Source: Acidobacteriota bacterium (GTDB lineage Bacteria > Acidobacteriota > Blastocatellia > Pyrinomonadales > Pyrinomonadaceae). Taken from it: DNA of 7,368 nucleotides. Positions 1-6,124 of this stretch are shown in pieces (the stretch's first letter is position 1; every line of letters starts with the position of its first letter). A model generated the notes under the pieces. It was not told the DNA's origin. It ran no database searches and worked only from the letters and a program-made list of their open reading frames with translations. The DNA lies in contig JACCRD010000099.1 in NCBI GenBank assembly GCA_013813755.1, positions 1-7,368 of the forward strand, in the 5' to 3' direction. The position numbers and the translations under genes are program-made.

Positions 1-540
1 ATTGAGGAAGGCGCGAGGGAAGCGGGCGCGGAAACAAAATTGCTGAAAGTGAAGGAAACCGCGCCCGAAGCGGCGATAAATTCAAACGAAGGTTGGAAGA
101 AAAACACGGAAGCGACCCGCGATGTGCTGGAAGCGACCACTGATGATTTAGAATGGGCGGACGCGATTATTTTTGGAACGCCGACGCGCTATGGCGGCGC
201 GGCTTCACAGCTTCGGGCATTTATTGACACAACCGGCGGACTTTGGGCGCGCGGGGCGCTGATTGATAAAATAGGTTCGTCTTTTACAAGCGCGGCGACG
301 GCGCACGGCGGACACGAAAACACGATTTTATCCTTAAATTCAGTTTTTTATCACTGGGGGATGCTTATCGTTTCACCCGGCTACAATGACCCGATCCAGT
401 TTCAGTCGGGCAACCCGTATGGCGTTTCGCACACCTCAGGTAATGGCACAATTCCGCCTGACGATACGGCGCTCGCGGCGGCTCGCTTTCAAGGCAGACG
501 CGTTGCGGAAGTTACCAGCCGGTTTTTGAAAGGAAAATAA
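1..540 (+). CDS. wrbA: NAD(P)H:quinone oxidoreductase, WrbA type (5' end cut off)
   Basis: A flavodoxin-fold FMN enzyme that reduces quinones by two electrons using NAD(P)H, protecting the cell from semiquinone radicals; the family is cytosolic and tetrameric. The frame is open from the first base and ends in TAA, giving 179 codons. Only about 20-25 N-terminal residues, with the first FMN-phosphate loop, should be missing compared with the ~200-aa family. Visible family hallmarks are DAIIFGTPTRYGG (nt 160-198), the TTGGLWARGAL segment, a GGHENT stretch in place of the usual GGGQE-like loop (about nt 307-324), and the late PYGVSHTSGNG and ARFQGRRVAEV segments. An internal TTG at nt 40 is not the real start, because the residues before it (EGAREAGAE) also match the family. 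yceI follows after 55 bp on the same strand with no terminator between, suggesting co-transcription. The family assignment is firm; the quinone substrate is inferred from the family. Confidence 0.93.
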   Translation: MEEGAREAGAETKLLKVKETAPEAAINSNEGWKKNTEATRDVLEATTDDLEWADAIIFGTPTRYGGAASQLRAFIDTTGGLWARGALIDKIGSSFTSAATAHGGHENTILSLNSVFYHWGMLIVSPGYNDPIQFQSGNPYGVSHTSGNGTIPPDDTALAAARFQGRRVAEVTSRFLKGK

Positions 541-585
541 ATTTTTACCGCTTTTTAGCAAAACATCAGATAAACATAAATAATC

Positions 586-590
586 AGGAG
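586..590 (+). promoter_or_regulatory. Shine-Dalgarno site of the yceI-family gene
   Basis: AGGAG lies 5 nt before the ATG at 596. It is one of only two clear ribosome binding sites in the window (the other precedes glyA), and it supports this start. Confidence 0.75.
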
Positions 591-595
591 CAGAT

Positions 596-1282
596 ATGAC
601 ACTTAAACGAACGACTTTTTTAGTCATCGGGATTTTAGCTTTTTCCGCGATGATCGCGTTATTTAATTTGGGCGCGTCTTCCGGCACTGTTTCGGCGGAA
701 ACTTTTGCGGGTGCGTTTGCCATTGATACAAAATTGAACCCTGAGCAAATAACCGGCGCTTACGGTTTTGACAAAGCGCACAGCGCAATCGGTTTTCGCG
801 TCAAACATATGGGCTTGGTTGATGTTCCAGGTTATTTTCGGGATTTTACGGGAACGGTGAATTACGACGGAAAAGACGTTACTAAATCAACGGTTGAATT
901 TTCCGCCAAAACAACCAGCGTCGATACGGGGGTGGCGGGGCGCGACAAGCATCTGCGAACGGCAGATTTTTTTGAAGTTGAAAAATACCCGGAAATGACT
1001 TTTAAAAGCACAAAAATTGAAAAGAAAGGAAAAAACTGGCTCGTTACCGGCGATTTCACAATGAAGGGCGTAACCAAGCAGATGACGATTCCGTTTCAGG
1101 TTGTCGGATTCCTGCCGGGCGAAAAAGGCGGAATGAAGATGGGCGTGACGGCTGAAACATCAATCAACCGTCGCGACTTCGGCGTAAATTATGGAACTAA
1201 TATGCCAAACGGCGTGGCAACTTTGTCGAACAATATAACTGTTAATTTGCAAATTGAAGCCAATATGAAGAAAGCGTCGTAG
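596..1282 (+). CDS. YceI-family protein with N-terminal signal or membrane anchor
   Basis: YceI-like proteins form a lipocalin-like beta barrel that binds long-chain polyprenoid or amphiphilic ligands in the periplasm; several are induced by stress or high pH. Residues 1-26 are a signal-type segment (MTLKR, then a hydrophobic stretch), with a plausible signal peptidase I site after VSA at residue 35. The barrel begins around residue 52 (GAYGFDKAHSAIGFRVKHMG) and contains the typical series: residues 80-106 (YFRDFTGTV and the EFSAKTTSVDTG strand), GRDKHLRTADFFEVEKYPEMTF (about 115-136), VTGDFTMKGVTK (150-161) and SINRRDFGVNYG (189-200). The 228-aa length is normal for a YceI domain plus leader. 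About 15 residues between the predicted cleavage site and the barrel form a short linker. The start is set by the Shine-Dalgarno site at 586-590. It probably shares a transcript with wrbA, and a terminator follows at 1310-1344. The ligand is unknown. An uncleaved membrane anchor instead of secretion is possible. Confidence 0.92.
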   Translation: MTLKRTTFLVIGILAFSAMIALFNLGASSGTVSAETFAGAFAIDTKLNPEQITGAYGFDKAHSAIGFRVKHMGLVDVPGYFRDFTGTVNYDGKDVTKSTVEFSAKTTSVDTGVAGRDKHLRTADFFEVEKYPEMTFKSTKIEKKGKNWLVTGDFTMKGVTKQMTIPFQVVGFLPGEKGGMKMGVTAETSINRRDFGVNYGTNMPNGVATLSNNITVNLQIEANMKKAS

Positions 1283-1309
1283 ATTCGCTTTAAAAATAGA
1301 TTTAATTCC

Positions 1310-1344
1310 AAGCGTCGCTCCTTGCCGGGCGGCGTTTCTTTTTT
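1310..1344 (+). terminator. Intrinsic terminator after wrbA-yceI
   Basis: A 9-bp stem, AAGCGTCGC (1310-1318) with GCGGCGTTT (1329-1337), includes two G-U wobbles and closes a 10-nt loop. It is followed by one C and six T (1339-1344). It begins 28 nt after the yceI stop, so it should end that transcript and separate it from glyA. Confidence 0.75.
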
Positions 1345-1357
1345 GCGGCAAAGCGAT

Positions 1358-1386
1358 TTGAGAGTAAATTATTTACGGTTTATGAT
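1358..1386 (+). promoter_or_regulatory. Sigma70-type promoter of glyA
   Basis: TTGAGA (1358-1363) and TATGAT (1381-1386) each differ from the sigma70 consensus at one position and are separated by exactly 17 bp. The predicted start of transcription, near 1393, gives a leader of about 36 nt. It lies just after the upstream terminator, as expected for an independent unit. Confidence 0.65.
1364..1376. promoter_or_regulatory. Palindrome in the glyA promoter spacer (possible operator)
   Basis: GTAAAT-T-ATTTAC is a 13-bp palindrome with perfect 6-bp arms. It starts at the base after the -35 hexamer and ends 4 bp before the -10. A dimeric regulator bound here would block RNA polymerase. No regulator is identified, and an AT-rich palindrome of this size can occur by chance. 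Confidence 0.4.
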
Positions 1387-1416
1387 GTAAAGCAACTAAG
1401 CAAAAACAAAGAAAAT

Positions 1417-1422
1417 TGAGGA
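1417..1422 (+). promoter_or_regulatory. Shine-Dalgarno site of glyA
   Basis: TGAGGA lies 6 nt before the ATG at 1429 and fixes the glyA start. Confidence 0.7.
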
Positions 1423-1428
1423 AACACA

Positions 1429-2727
1429 ATGAACAATTTTTTCACGGCAAATTTAGCAGAAGGCGATCCAATTGTCAGTAAGGCAATTGACGATGAAACA
1501 AAGCGGCAAACAAACGGTCTGGAACTTATCGCGTCGGAAAACTTTGTGTCGGAAGCCGTTTTGCAGGCGATGGGGTCGGTTTTTACGAACAAATACGCCG
1601 AAGGTTATCCAACGAAGCGTTACTATGGCGGCTGTGAATTTGCCGATGTCGTCGAGCAATTAGCAATTGACCGCGCGAAGAAGATTTTCGGCGCGGAGCA
1701 CGCTAATGTTCAGCCGCATTCCGGCGCGCAGGCGAATATGGCGGTTTTTCTTGCTTCATTGCAGCACGGCGACAAAATTTTGGGGATGAATCTGTCGCAC
1801 GGCGGGCATTTGACGCACGGGCATCCGATGAACTTTTCGGGCTTGAATTATGAAGTTGCCGATTACGGCGTTTCTAAGGAAACCGAGCAGATTGATTATA
1901 GCGAATTGCAGCGGAAAGCCGAAGAAACGCGCCCGAAAATGATTATCTGTGGCGCGTCAGCTTATCCGCGAACGATTGATTTTCAAAGAATCGGCGAGAT
2001 TGCGAAATCAATCGGCGCGATTGTGATGGCGGACATCGCGCATATCGCCGGACTCGTCGCGACAGGGCTTCACCCAACGCCTGTTCCGCATTGCGAATTC
2101 GTCACGACGACGACGCATAAAACTCTGCGCGGTCCGCGCGGCGGTTTAATTTTATGCCGTGAAGAATTTGCCAAAACGGTCGATAAAGCCGTGTTTCCGG
2201 GCGTGCAGGGTGGACCGCTGGTGCATATTATCGCGGCAAAAGCCGTCGCGTTCGGCGAAGCTCTACAGACAGATTTCAAAGCGTATCAGCAGCAGATTCT
2301 CGACAACGCGCAAGCCTTAGCCTCTGAACTCAAAAATCAGGGTTTGCGGCTTGTTTCCGGCGGCACGGATAATCATCTGGTTTTAGTTGACGTGTTTCAG
2401 GACGGCAAAGGAATTACCGGAAAAGCTGCCGAAAAAGTCCTGGACGAAGTTCATATTACAGTCAACAAAAACACGATTCCGTTTGATACAAATTCGCCGT
2501 TTGTCGCTTCCGGAATTCGGCTCGGAACGCCCGCTCTGACGACGCGCGGAATGAAGGAAACGGAAATGACGCAGATTGCCAGATTAATTGCTTCGATTGT
2601 GCGCGAATCCGAATCTGAGGAAACAAAATCGAACGTCAAAAAAGAAGTCGCGGAATTGACACAAAAATTTCCGATGTATGCCGGGCGTTTACGCGAAAAA
2701 AAAAGCGAATCAATTTCAGCGGGTTAA
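1429..2727 (+). CDS. glyA: Serine hydroxymethyltransferase
   Basis: A cytosolic PLP enzyme that interconverts serine plus tetrahydrofolate with glycine plus 5,10-methylene-tetrahydrofolate, the main source of one-carbon units for purine, thymidylate and methionine synthesis. Family landmarks: ELIASEN with Ser36 (residues 32-38), NKYAEGYPTKRYYGG (54-68), SHGGHLTHG (123-131, the histidine that stacks on PLP), DIAHIAGL (202-209, with Asp202 facing the pyridine nitrogen), the Schiff-base lysine K231 in TTTTHK, the glycine-rich GPRGG, and SGIRLGTPA (361-369, whose Arg364 binds the substrate carboxylate). All key residues are present and the 432-aa length is standard for bacteria. The C-terminal tail, from about residue 393, is charged and slightly longer than usual. 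The start is supported by the TGAGGA site. The gene has its own promoter with a palindrome in the spacer, and an uncharacterised gene follows 15 bp later. Confidence 0.98.
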   Translation: MNNFFTANLAEGDPIVSKAIDDETKRQTNGLELIASENFVSEAVLQAMGSVFTNKYAEGYPTKRYYGGCEFADVVEQLAIDRAKKIFGAEHANVQPHSGAQANMAVFLASLQHGDKILGMNLSHGGHLTHGHPMNFSGLNYEVADYGVSKETEQIDYSELQRKAEETRPKMIICGASAYPRTIDFQRIGEIAKSIGAIVMADIAHIAGLVATGLHPTPVPHCEFVTTTTHKTLRGPRGGLILCREEFAKTVDKAVFPGVQGGPLVHIIAAKAVAFGEALQTDFKAYQQQILDNAQALASELKNQGLRLVSGGTDNHLVLVDVFQDGKGITGKAAEKVLDEVHITVNKNTIPFDTNSPFVASGIRLGTPALTTRGMKETEMTQIARLIASIVRESESEETKSNVKKEVAELTQKFPMYAGRLREKKSESISAG

Positions 2728-2742
2728 AATTTTCTAAAATAA

Positions 2743-3501
2743 ATGAGTAATTTATCCGATATCGGTTTTCCAGTCCAAAACGAGCAGGACGTAAATGTTT
2801 TAATTACCGAAACGATTCAATATGTCGAATCGTTAAAATGTCCGCAGGGTTTTTATTTGCGATTTGCTGACGAGTCGGGTGCGGAAATTTATTTGCAGGG
2901 AAATAATGAACAGGAACTTGTTGGTTTTAATCCACATTTCGCGGGTAAAAGCAGAAGAAAAGTCAGTTTAGAGAAACTGATTGAACGGGATTCATCGGAG
3001 CTTGACGGCGGATTTTACGCGTGGGCGAATCCGAAGGATTTTGAAACGGATGCGGGCGATTATACTTTTGTTTTTGACGTTCCTGATTTTCGACTTTCGA
3101 GTGAAAGGCGGCTTCCGCAAGTGCGGGAAATTCAACTGACGGCTTTTGCTTCAAACGATTTTAAGATTTTCGCTGATGAAAAAGAGTATAGCGAAAGTCA
3201 GCAGGACGAATTAAAGTATGCTTCAAAATCATTTGTCCCGAGCGGACTTTTCGCGTTCGACGCTGGGGATGAAAAGTCTGATTTAAATGCGGCACGCCCG
3301 ATTGCAATTTTCGCGGGCATTATCAAAGAGTTTGAATTAAAAAAGAACAAACTTTCCAGCAATAATTTTTACTGGTTTTTAGTGGAAACTCTGGGCGGCG
3401 AAACGGACATTGTCGCGGACGTTAAATTAGTTTCAACTGAGCCACAAATCGGCGGCGTGGTTAGCGGTCAATTTTGGCTTTCGGGTAAATTAAATTCCTA
3501 A
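2743..3501 (+). CDS. Uncharacterised 252-aa protein, glyA-linked
   Basis: I do not recognise a named family. The protein is acidic, has a single cysteine (C33) and no signal peptide or membrane segment, so it is probably cytosolic. The first ~140 residues alternate short strand-like segments with charged loops (GFYLRFADESGAEIYLQG at 37-54, DYTFVFDVPDF at 106-116). A charged stretch follows (about 145-160, EYSESQQDEL). A separate C-terminal part runs from about 185: ARPIAIFAGIIKEFE, then FYWFLVETLGGETDIVADV (209-227) and GGVVSGQFWLSGKL (237-250). That last part looks beta-rich and could be an OB-like barrel, which is speculation. A TAA in the same frame directly precedes the ATG, so no earlier start exists. 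There is no Shine-Dalgarno sequence, so translation probably depends on ribosomes finishing glyA 15 bp upstream. Codon use matches its neighbours, arguing for a resident gene. That it is a real gene is well supported; its function is unknown. Confidence 0.85.
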   Translation: MSNLSDIGFPVQNEQDVNVLITETIQYVESLKCPQGFYLRFADESGAEIYLQGNNEQELVGFNPHFAGKSRRKVSLEKLIERDSSELDGGFYAWANPKDFETDAGDYTFVFDVPDFRLSSERRLPQVREIQLTAFASNDFKIFADEKEYSESQQDELKYASKSFVPSGLFAFDAGDEKSDLNAARPIAIFAGIIKEFELKKNKLSSNNFYWFLVETLGGETDIVADVKLVSTEPQIGGVVSGQFWLSGKLNS

Positions 3502-3515
3502 GCAAAAAGATATAT

Positions 3516-3535
3516 AACAGTTGCTTTAAGCTGTT
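3516..3535 (-). terminator. Weak hairpin between the convergent blocks
   Basis: AACAG (3516-3520) pairs with CTGTT (3531-3535) around a 10-nt loop, overlapping the rluD stop codon. Read on the minus strand it is followed by ATATATCTTTTT, which could help end the rluD transcript. The stem is only 5 bp and no T-tract follows on the plus strand, so this is a weak call. Confidence 0.25.
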
Positions 3536-4527
3536 CTCAAAACCTTTAGAAACTCTGTTAATTCAACGGCTAGAGGCGCGTAAAAATCCATTTTCTCCAA
3601 AGTTTTCGGGTGCGTAAAACTCAGCTTTTCGGCGTGCAGAAAAAAGCGGTTTAGGTCAGCAATCGCCTGCCGAATTTCCGCATCGGCAACAGTTTTATCG
3701 CGTCCTTCATTATAAGTTTCATCGCCGACAATCGGATTATTTTTATAAGCCAGATGAACGCGGATCTGGTGCGTGCGCCCAGTTTTAATTTCTACGTCGA
3801 GCAGCGTAAAACGCTCAAATTTCCGGCAAACTTTCCAGAGCGAGAGGGCGTTTCGCCCGCCGTTTCGAACCGCCATTTTCAAACGATTGCGCGGATCGCG
3901 GTCAATCGGCTCGTCGATTTTCCCTGTATTTTCCCGCATTAGACCGTGGACGAGCGCGACGTAACTTTTATAAACTTCGCGGTTGCGGAATTGTTCGGAG
4001 ATAGCTTCGTGAACCGTTTCATTTTTCGCCACGACAATCAAACCGGACGTGTCTTTATCAAGCCGATGAACAATACCGATTTTGGATCTTATATTTTGGA
4101 TTTTTGATTGCTCGTCAGAAGAATTTTGAATAGGGAATATCGAATTCGGCATATTAAACCGGAAGGCGATCGCATTCGCCAGCGTTCCGTTTTTGACTCC
4201 CGCGCCCGGATGCACAACCATTCCGGCAGGTTTGTTGACAACAGCGAAAAACTCGTCTTCGAAAATTATTTCAAGCGGAATGTCTTCGGGTTCAAAAATT
4301 TCAATCGTCTCTGATTCGGTTAGCTCAATTTCAATCGCGTCATTTTCACGCAGTTTATAAGAAGATTTAGCCGATACAGAATTGACCAAAACATCGCCTT
4401 CGTCAATCACTTTTTTTAGACGCGAACGCGACCAATTCTCGATTTTCTCAGCCAAAAATGCATCGAGCCGCGCTCCGGCATCCGTTGCCGAAACTTGAAA
4501 AGTTAAATTTGAATTGTCCTGATTCAC
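3526..4527 (-). CDS. rluD: RluA/RluD-family 23S rRNA pseudouridine synthase
   Basis: Converts specific uridines of 23S rRNA to pseudouridine; E. coli RluD acts on helix 69 (U1911, 1915, 1917). An N-terminal S4 RNA-binding domain (about residues 10-70, ARLDAFLAEKIENWSRSRLKKVIDEGDVLVN) is followed by the catalytic domain: VVNKPAGMVVHPGAG (96-110), HRLDKDTSGLIVVAKN (154-169) with catalytic Asp157, YVALVHG (189-195), and KTGRTHQIRVHLA (248-260). The S4 domain and 333-aa length favour RluD over RluA, but the exact target is inferred. The start is GTG at 4527. It lies in the same frame as lgt and only 9 bp after the lgt stop, so no usable start except a rare ATT exists between them, and no Shine-Dalgarno sequence is visible. 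Coupled translation with lgt is likely. The linker before HRLD (residues 120-150) is about 15 residues longer than in E. coli and built from repeat-like DNA. Confidence 0.92.
   Translation of the reverse strand: MNQDNSNLTFQVSATDAGARLDAFLAEKIENWSRSRLKKVIDEGDVLVNSVSAKSSYKLRENDAIEIELTESETIEIFEPEDIPLEIIFEDEFFAVVNKPAGMVVHPGAGVKNGTLANAIAFRFNMPNSIFPIQNSSDEQSKIQNIRSKIGIVHRLDKDTSGLIVVAKNETVHEAISEQFRNREVYKSYVALVHGLMRENTGKIDEPIDRDPRNRLKMAVRNGGRNALSLWKVCRKFERFTLLDVEIKTGRTHQIRVHLAYKNNPIVGDETYNEGRDKTVADAEIRQAIADLNRFFLHAEKLSFTHPKTLEKMDFYAPLAVELTEFLKVLRTA
4078..4137 (-). repeat. Repeat-like low-complexity stretch inside rluD
   Basis: On the minus strand this segment holds several loosely repeated CAAAAT units. 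ATCCAAAAT occurs exactly twice (plus-strand 4079-4087 and 4093-4101), with variants CAAAAATCC and TTCAAAATTC beside them. It encodes residues 131-150 of the pseudouridine synthase, a variable linker just before the catalytic HRLD motif, and keeps the frame open. Composition is more AT-rich than the flanking coding DNA. It may be a captured intergenic repeat or simple slippage expansion. Confidence 0.4.
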
Positions 4528-4536
4528 TAAAATTTT

Positions 4537-5340
4537 TTAAGCTGTCGTTGTGCCCGGAGTTTTTCGCAGTCTCAAAAACATAAAAACAATCGCTCCGAAA
4601 GCAACCAAAAGACTGATAATCTGCGAAGTTGAAAGACCTGTCAACGTCGTTAAGCCGAGAAAATCGCCGCGCGGGTCGTCGCGGAAAAACTCGATTGTAA
4701 AACGAACGAGCGCGTAAATTATGCCGTAAGCGATTAAAACCTGCCCGTCAAAGCGTTTACGGCGGTGAAGGAAAATTAAAATGCCGAACACAATCAGCAT
4801 CGCAATCGATTCGTAAAGCTGTGTCGGATGTAGATAAGCGTTTTCGCCCGCTTCCGTATAAATCGGAACGCCCGTGTTTTCGTGTCCCAATTCGGTAAAA
4901 TGCACGCCCCAAAACAAATCCGTCGGTTTGCCCCAACAGCAGCCAGCGGAAAAGCAACCCTGTCGCCCGAAAAATTGTCCCAGAGCGACGCCGGGCGCGA
5001 AGGCATCGGCAACTTTCCAAAAACTAAGTTTGTAAAAATTAATTAAAAAAGCGAGCGTAAAAAATCCGCCCAAAAAACCACCGTAATAAACGCCGCCTGA
5101 ACGCAGAAAATCGAGTGAGAAAAGATTGACGTTATCTTCGAGAAAAAATAAAAGAATCTTTGACCCGATTAAACCGCCGATAATCGTCCACAAACCCAAA
5201 TCATAAATCCTTTCGCGCGGCAGCCCGTCGTTTGAAGCAAGTTTCGCGGCAGTGTATAAAGCCAGCAGCAATCCAATCGCCAGCAGAATGCCATAAGTGT
5301 TGATCGGAAAGCTGCCGATGCGGAAAATTTCTGGATACAT
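4537..5340 (-). CDS. lgt: Prolipoprotein diacylglyceryl transferase
   Basis: An inner-membrane enzyme that transfers diacylglyceryl from phosphatidylglycerol to the lipobox cysteine of prolipoproteins, the first step of lipoprotein maturation. About seven hydrophobic segments are visible (near residues 16-33, 48-67, 84-101, 110-125, 178-191, 200-218 and 238-256), as expected. Landmarks: INTYG (Tyr16, matching E. coli Tyr26), SGGVYYGG (81-88, Tyr86 where E. coli has His103), GRQGCFSAGCCWGKPT (125-140), HPTQLYES (171-178) and VRFTIEFFRDD (212-222, Arg213 and Glu217 matching Arg239 and Glu243). In the signature loop Arg126 and Gly137 are kept, but E. coli Asn146 and Glu151 are replaced by Cys129 and Cys134. 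I recall this Cys form from several non-enterobacterial phyla, so it is probably functional. The start ATG at 5340 gives the expected short N-terminus before the first membrane segment and has no Shine-Dalgarno sequence. rluD follows after 9 bp. Confidence 0.95.
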   Translation of the reverse strand: MYPEIFRIGSFPINTYGILLAIGLLLALYTAAKLASNDGLPRERIYDLGLWTIIGGLIGSKILLFFLEDNVNLFSLDFLRSGGVYYGGFLGGFFTLAFLINFYKLSFWKVADAFAPGVALGQFFGRQGCFSAGCCWGKPTDLFWGVHFTELGHENTGVPIYTEAGENAYLHPTQLYESIAMLIVFGILIFLHRRKRFDGQVLIAYGIIYALVRFTIEFFRDDPRGDFLGLTTLTGLSTSQIISLLVAFGAIVFMFLRLRKTPGTTTA

Positions 5341-5348
5341 ATTTTTGG

Positions 5349-5373
5349 GTTAGTTATTAGTTTTGTTAGTTAT
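5349..5373. repeat. Short direct repeat upstream of lgt
   Basis: GTTAGTTAT occurs at 5349-5357 and 5365-5373 (period 16 bp) in the 61-bp AT-rich gap between grpE and lgt; on the transcribed strand it reads ATAACTAAC twice. I found no good promoter or terminator in this gap: only a lone TATAAC on the minus strand, without a matching -35. Cotranscription of lgt with grpE is therefore plausible. The repeat may be a binding site or just simple sequence. Confidence 0.35.
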
Positions 5374-5401
5374 ATTGAGCATTAAGTTTTTGACATAAAT
5401 T

Positions 5402-6103
5402 TTATTCGCCCGCTGACTGCGCCCGCGCTTTACCAACCTGAACACGCGCGGGGCGCAATAATTTGTCGCCGAATTTGTAGCCGCGCGAGTATTCAGCCGT
5501 AATTTTTCCGTCACCTTCAGCATCAATTTCCGTCATATCAATCGCTTCATGAAATTCAGGGTTAAATTCTGAGCCAATCGACGGAACAGCCTCCACGCCA
5601 ACATTCATCAATGCTTGTTCAAAAGAACGCGCCGTACCTTTTACGCCGACTAGCAGATGCTCAAATGAAAAATCTTTTTCGCTCGCCGAAACAGCCAGAT
5701 TCAGATTGTCGAGAACCGGGAGAAGCGCCATCAAAAAATTGAACTGTCCTTGTTTGGCGCGGTCTTCGAGCGTTTTCGTCAGGCGTTGACGCATTTCAGC
5801 GGTTTCCTTTTCGAGATTATTTTTAGCTTCATCAAAACGCTTCTGCACCTCGACAAGTTTTGTTTCAGCGACATTGCACCGCGTCCAGACATCTTTTAAT
5901 TCATTCTCTAATTTTGTAACTTCAGAAGATTTTACCTTTGCAGATTTTTCCCCTTTTTCACTGCTTGGATCAACATCAATCCGCTGACCTTCTTCGTTAA
6001 AACGGTGTTTATCGTTCACCGCAAATTCATTTTCGATTTCATCTATAAATTCTTCACTATTAAAATCTTGTTCGTTCATCTTTTTTTTATTAAACCAACT
6101 CAT
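5402..6103 (-). CDS. grpE: Nucleotide exchange factor GrpE
   Basis: A cytosolic homodimeric co-chaperone that releases ADP from DnaK and so drives substrate cycling in heat-shock folding and, with ClpB, disaggregation. Residues 1-60 are a charged, disordered N-terminus. Residues 61-115 form a long heptad-rich helix (the coiled-coil dimer stalk, with LENELKDVWTR and EVQKRFDEAKNNLEKE). FNFLMALLPVLDNLNLAV (121-138) is the four-helix-bundle region. The DnaK-contacting beta domain spans about 168-225 and shows the family pattern FNPEFHEAI (180-188), ITAEYSRGYKFGDKLLRPARVQV (201-223). The 233-aa length is within the usual range. Two in-frame starts are possible, ATG 6103 and ATG 6079 (residue 9). 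Neither has a Shine-Dalgarno sequence, and they flank a run of eight A. I chose the first because the basic MSWFNKKK stretch is in frame, but the second is credible. clpB lies upstream on the same strand. Confidence 0.95.
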   Translation of the reverse strand: MSWFNKKKMNEQDFNSEEFIDEIENEFAVNDKHRFNEEGQRIDVDPSSEKGEKSAKVKSSEVTKLENELKDVWTRCNVAETKLVEVQKRFDEAKNNLEKETAEMRQRLTKTLEDRAKQGQFNFLMALLPVLDNLNLAVSASEKDFSFEHLLVGVKGTARSFEQALMNVGVEAVPSIGSEFNPEFHEAIDMTEIDAEGDGKITAEYSRGYKFGDKLLRPARVQVGKARAQSAGE

Positions 6104-6124
6104 AAATTTTGATAAATATCTGTG

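Noticed and set aside
436..723. Minus-strand open frame across the wrbA-yceI junction
   Set aside because: It overlaps two convincing family genes in antisense and its translation looks like no protein family.
1283..1428. Riboswitch before glyA (glycine, SAM or THF type)
   Set aside because: The predicted leader is only about 36 nt, and the upstream hairpin is explained as the yceI terminator; there is no room for an aptamer.
3754..3964. Two plus-strand open frames inside rluD
   Set aside because: They are antisense to conserved pseudouridine-synthase codons, mutually overlapping, and without a ribosome binding site.
4757..5020. Alternative minus-strand frames within lgt
   Set aside because: They overlap the conserved Lgt signature frame and show no protein-like features.
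5390..5395. TTGACA on the plus strand as a promoter
   Set aside because: It faces into the 3' end of grpE in antisense, with no gene ahead and no good -10 at 17 bp.
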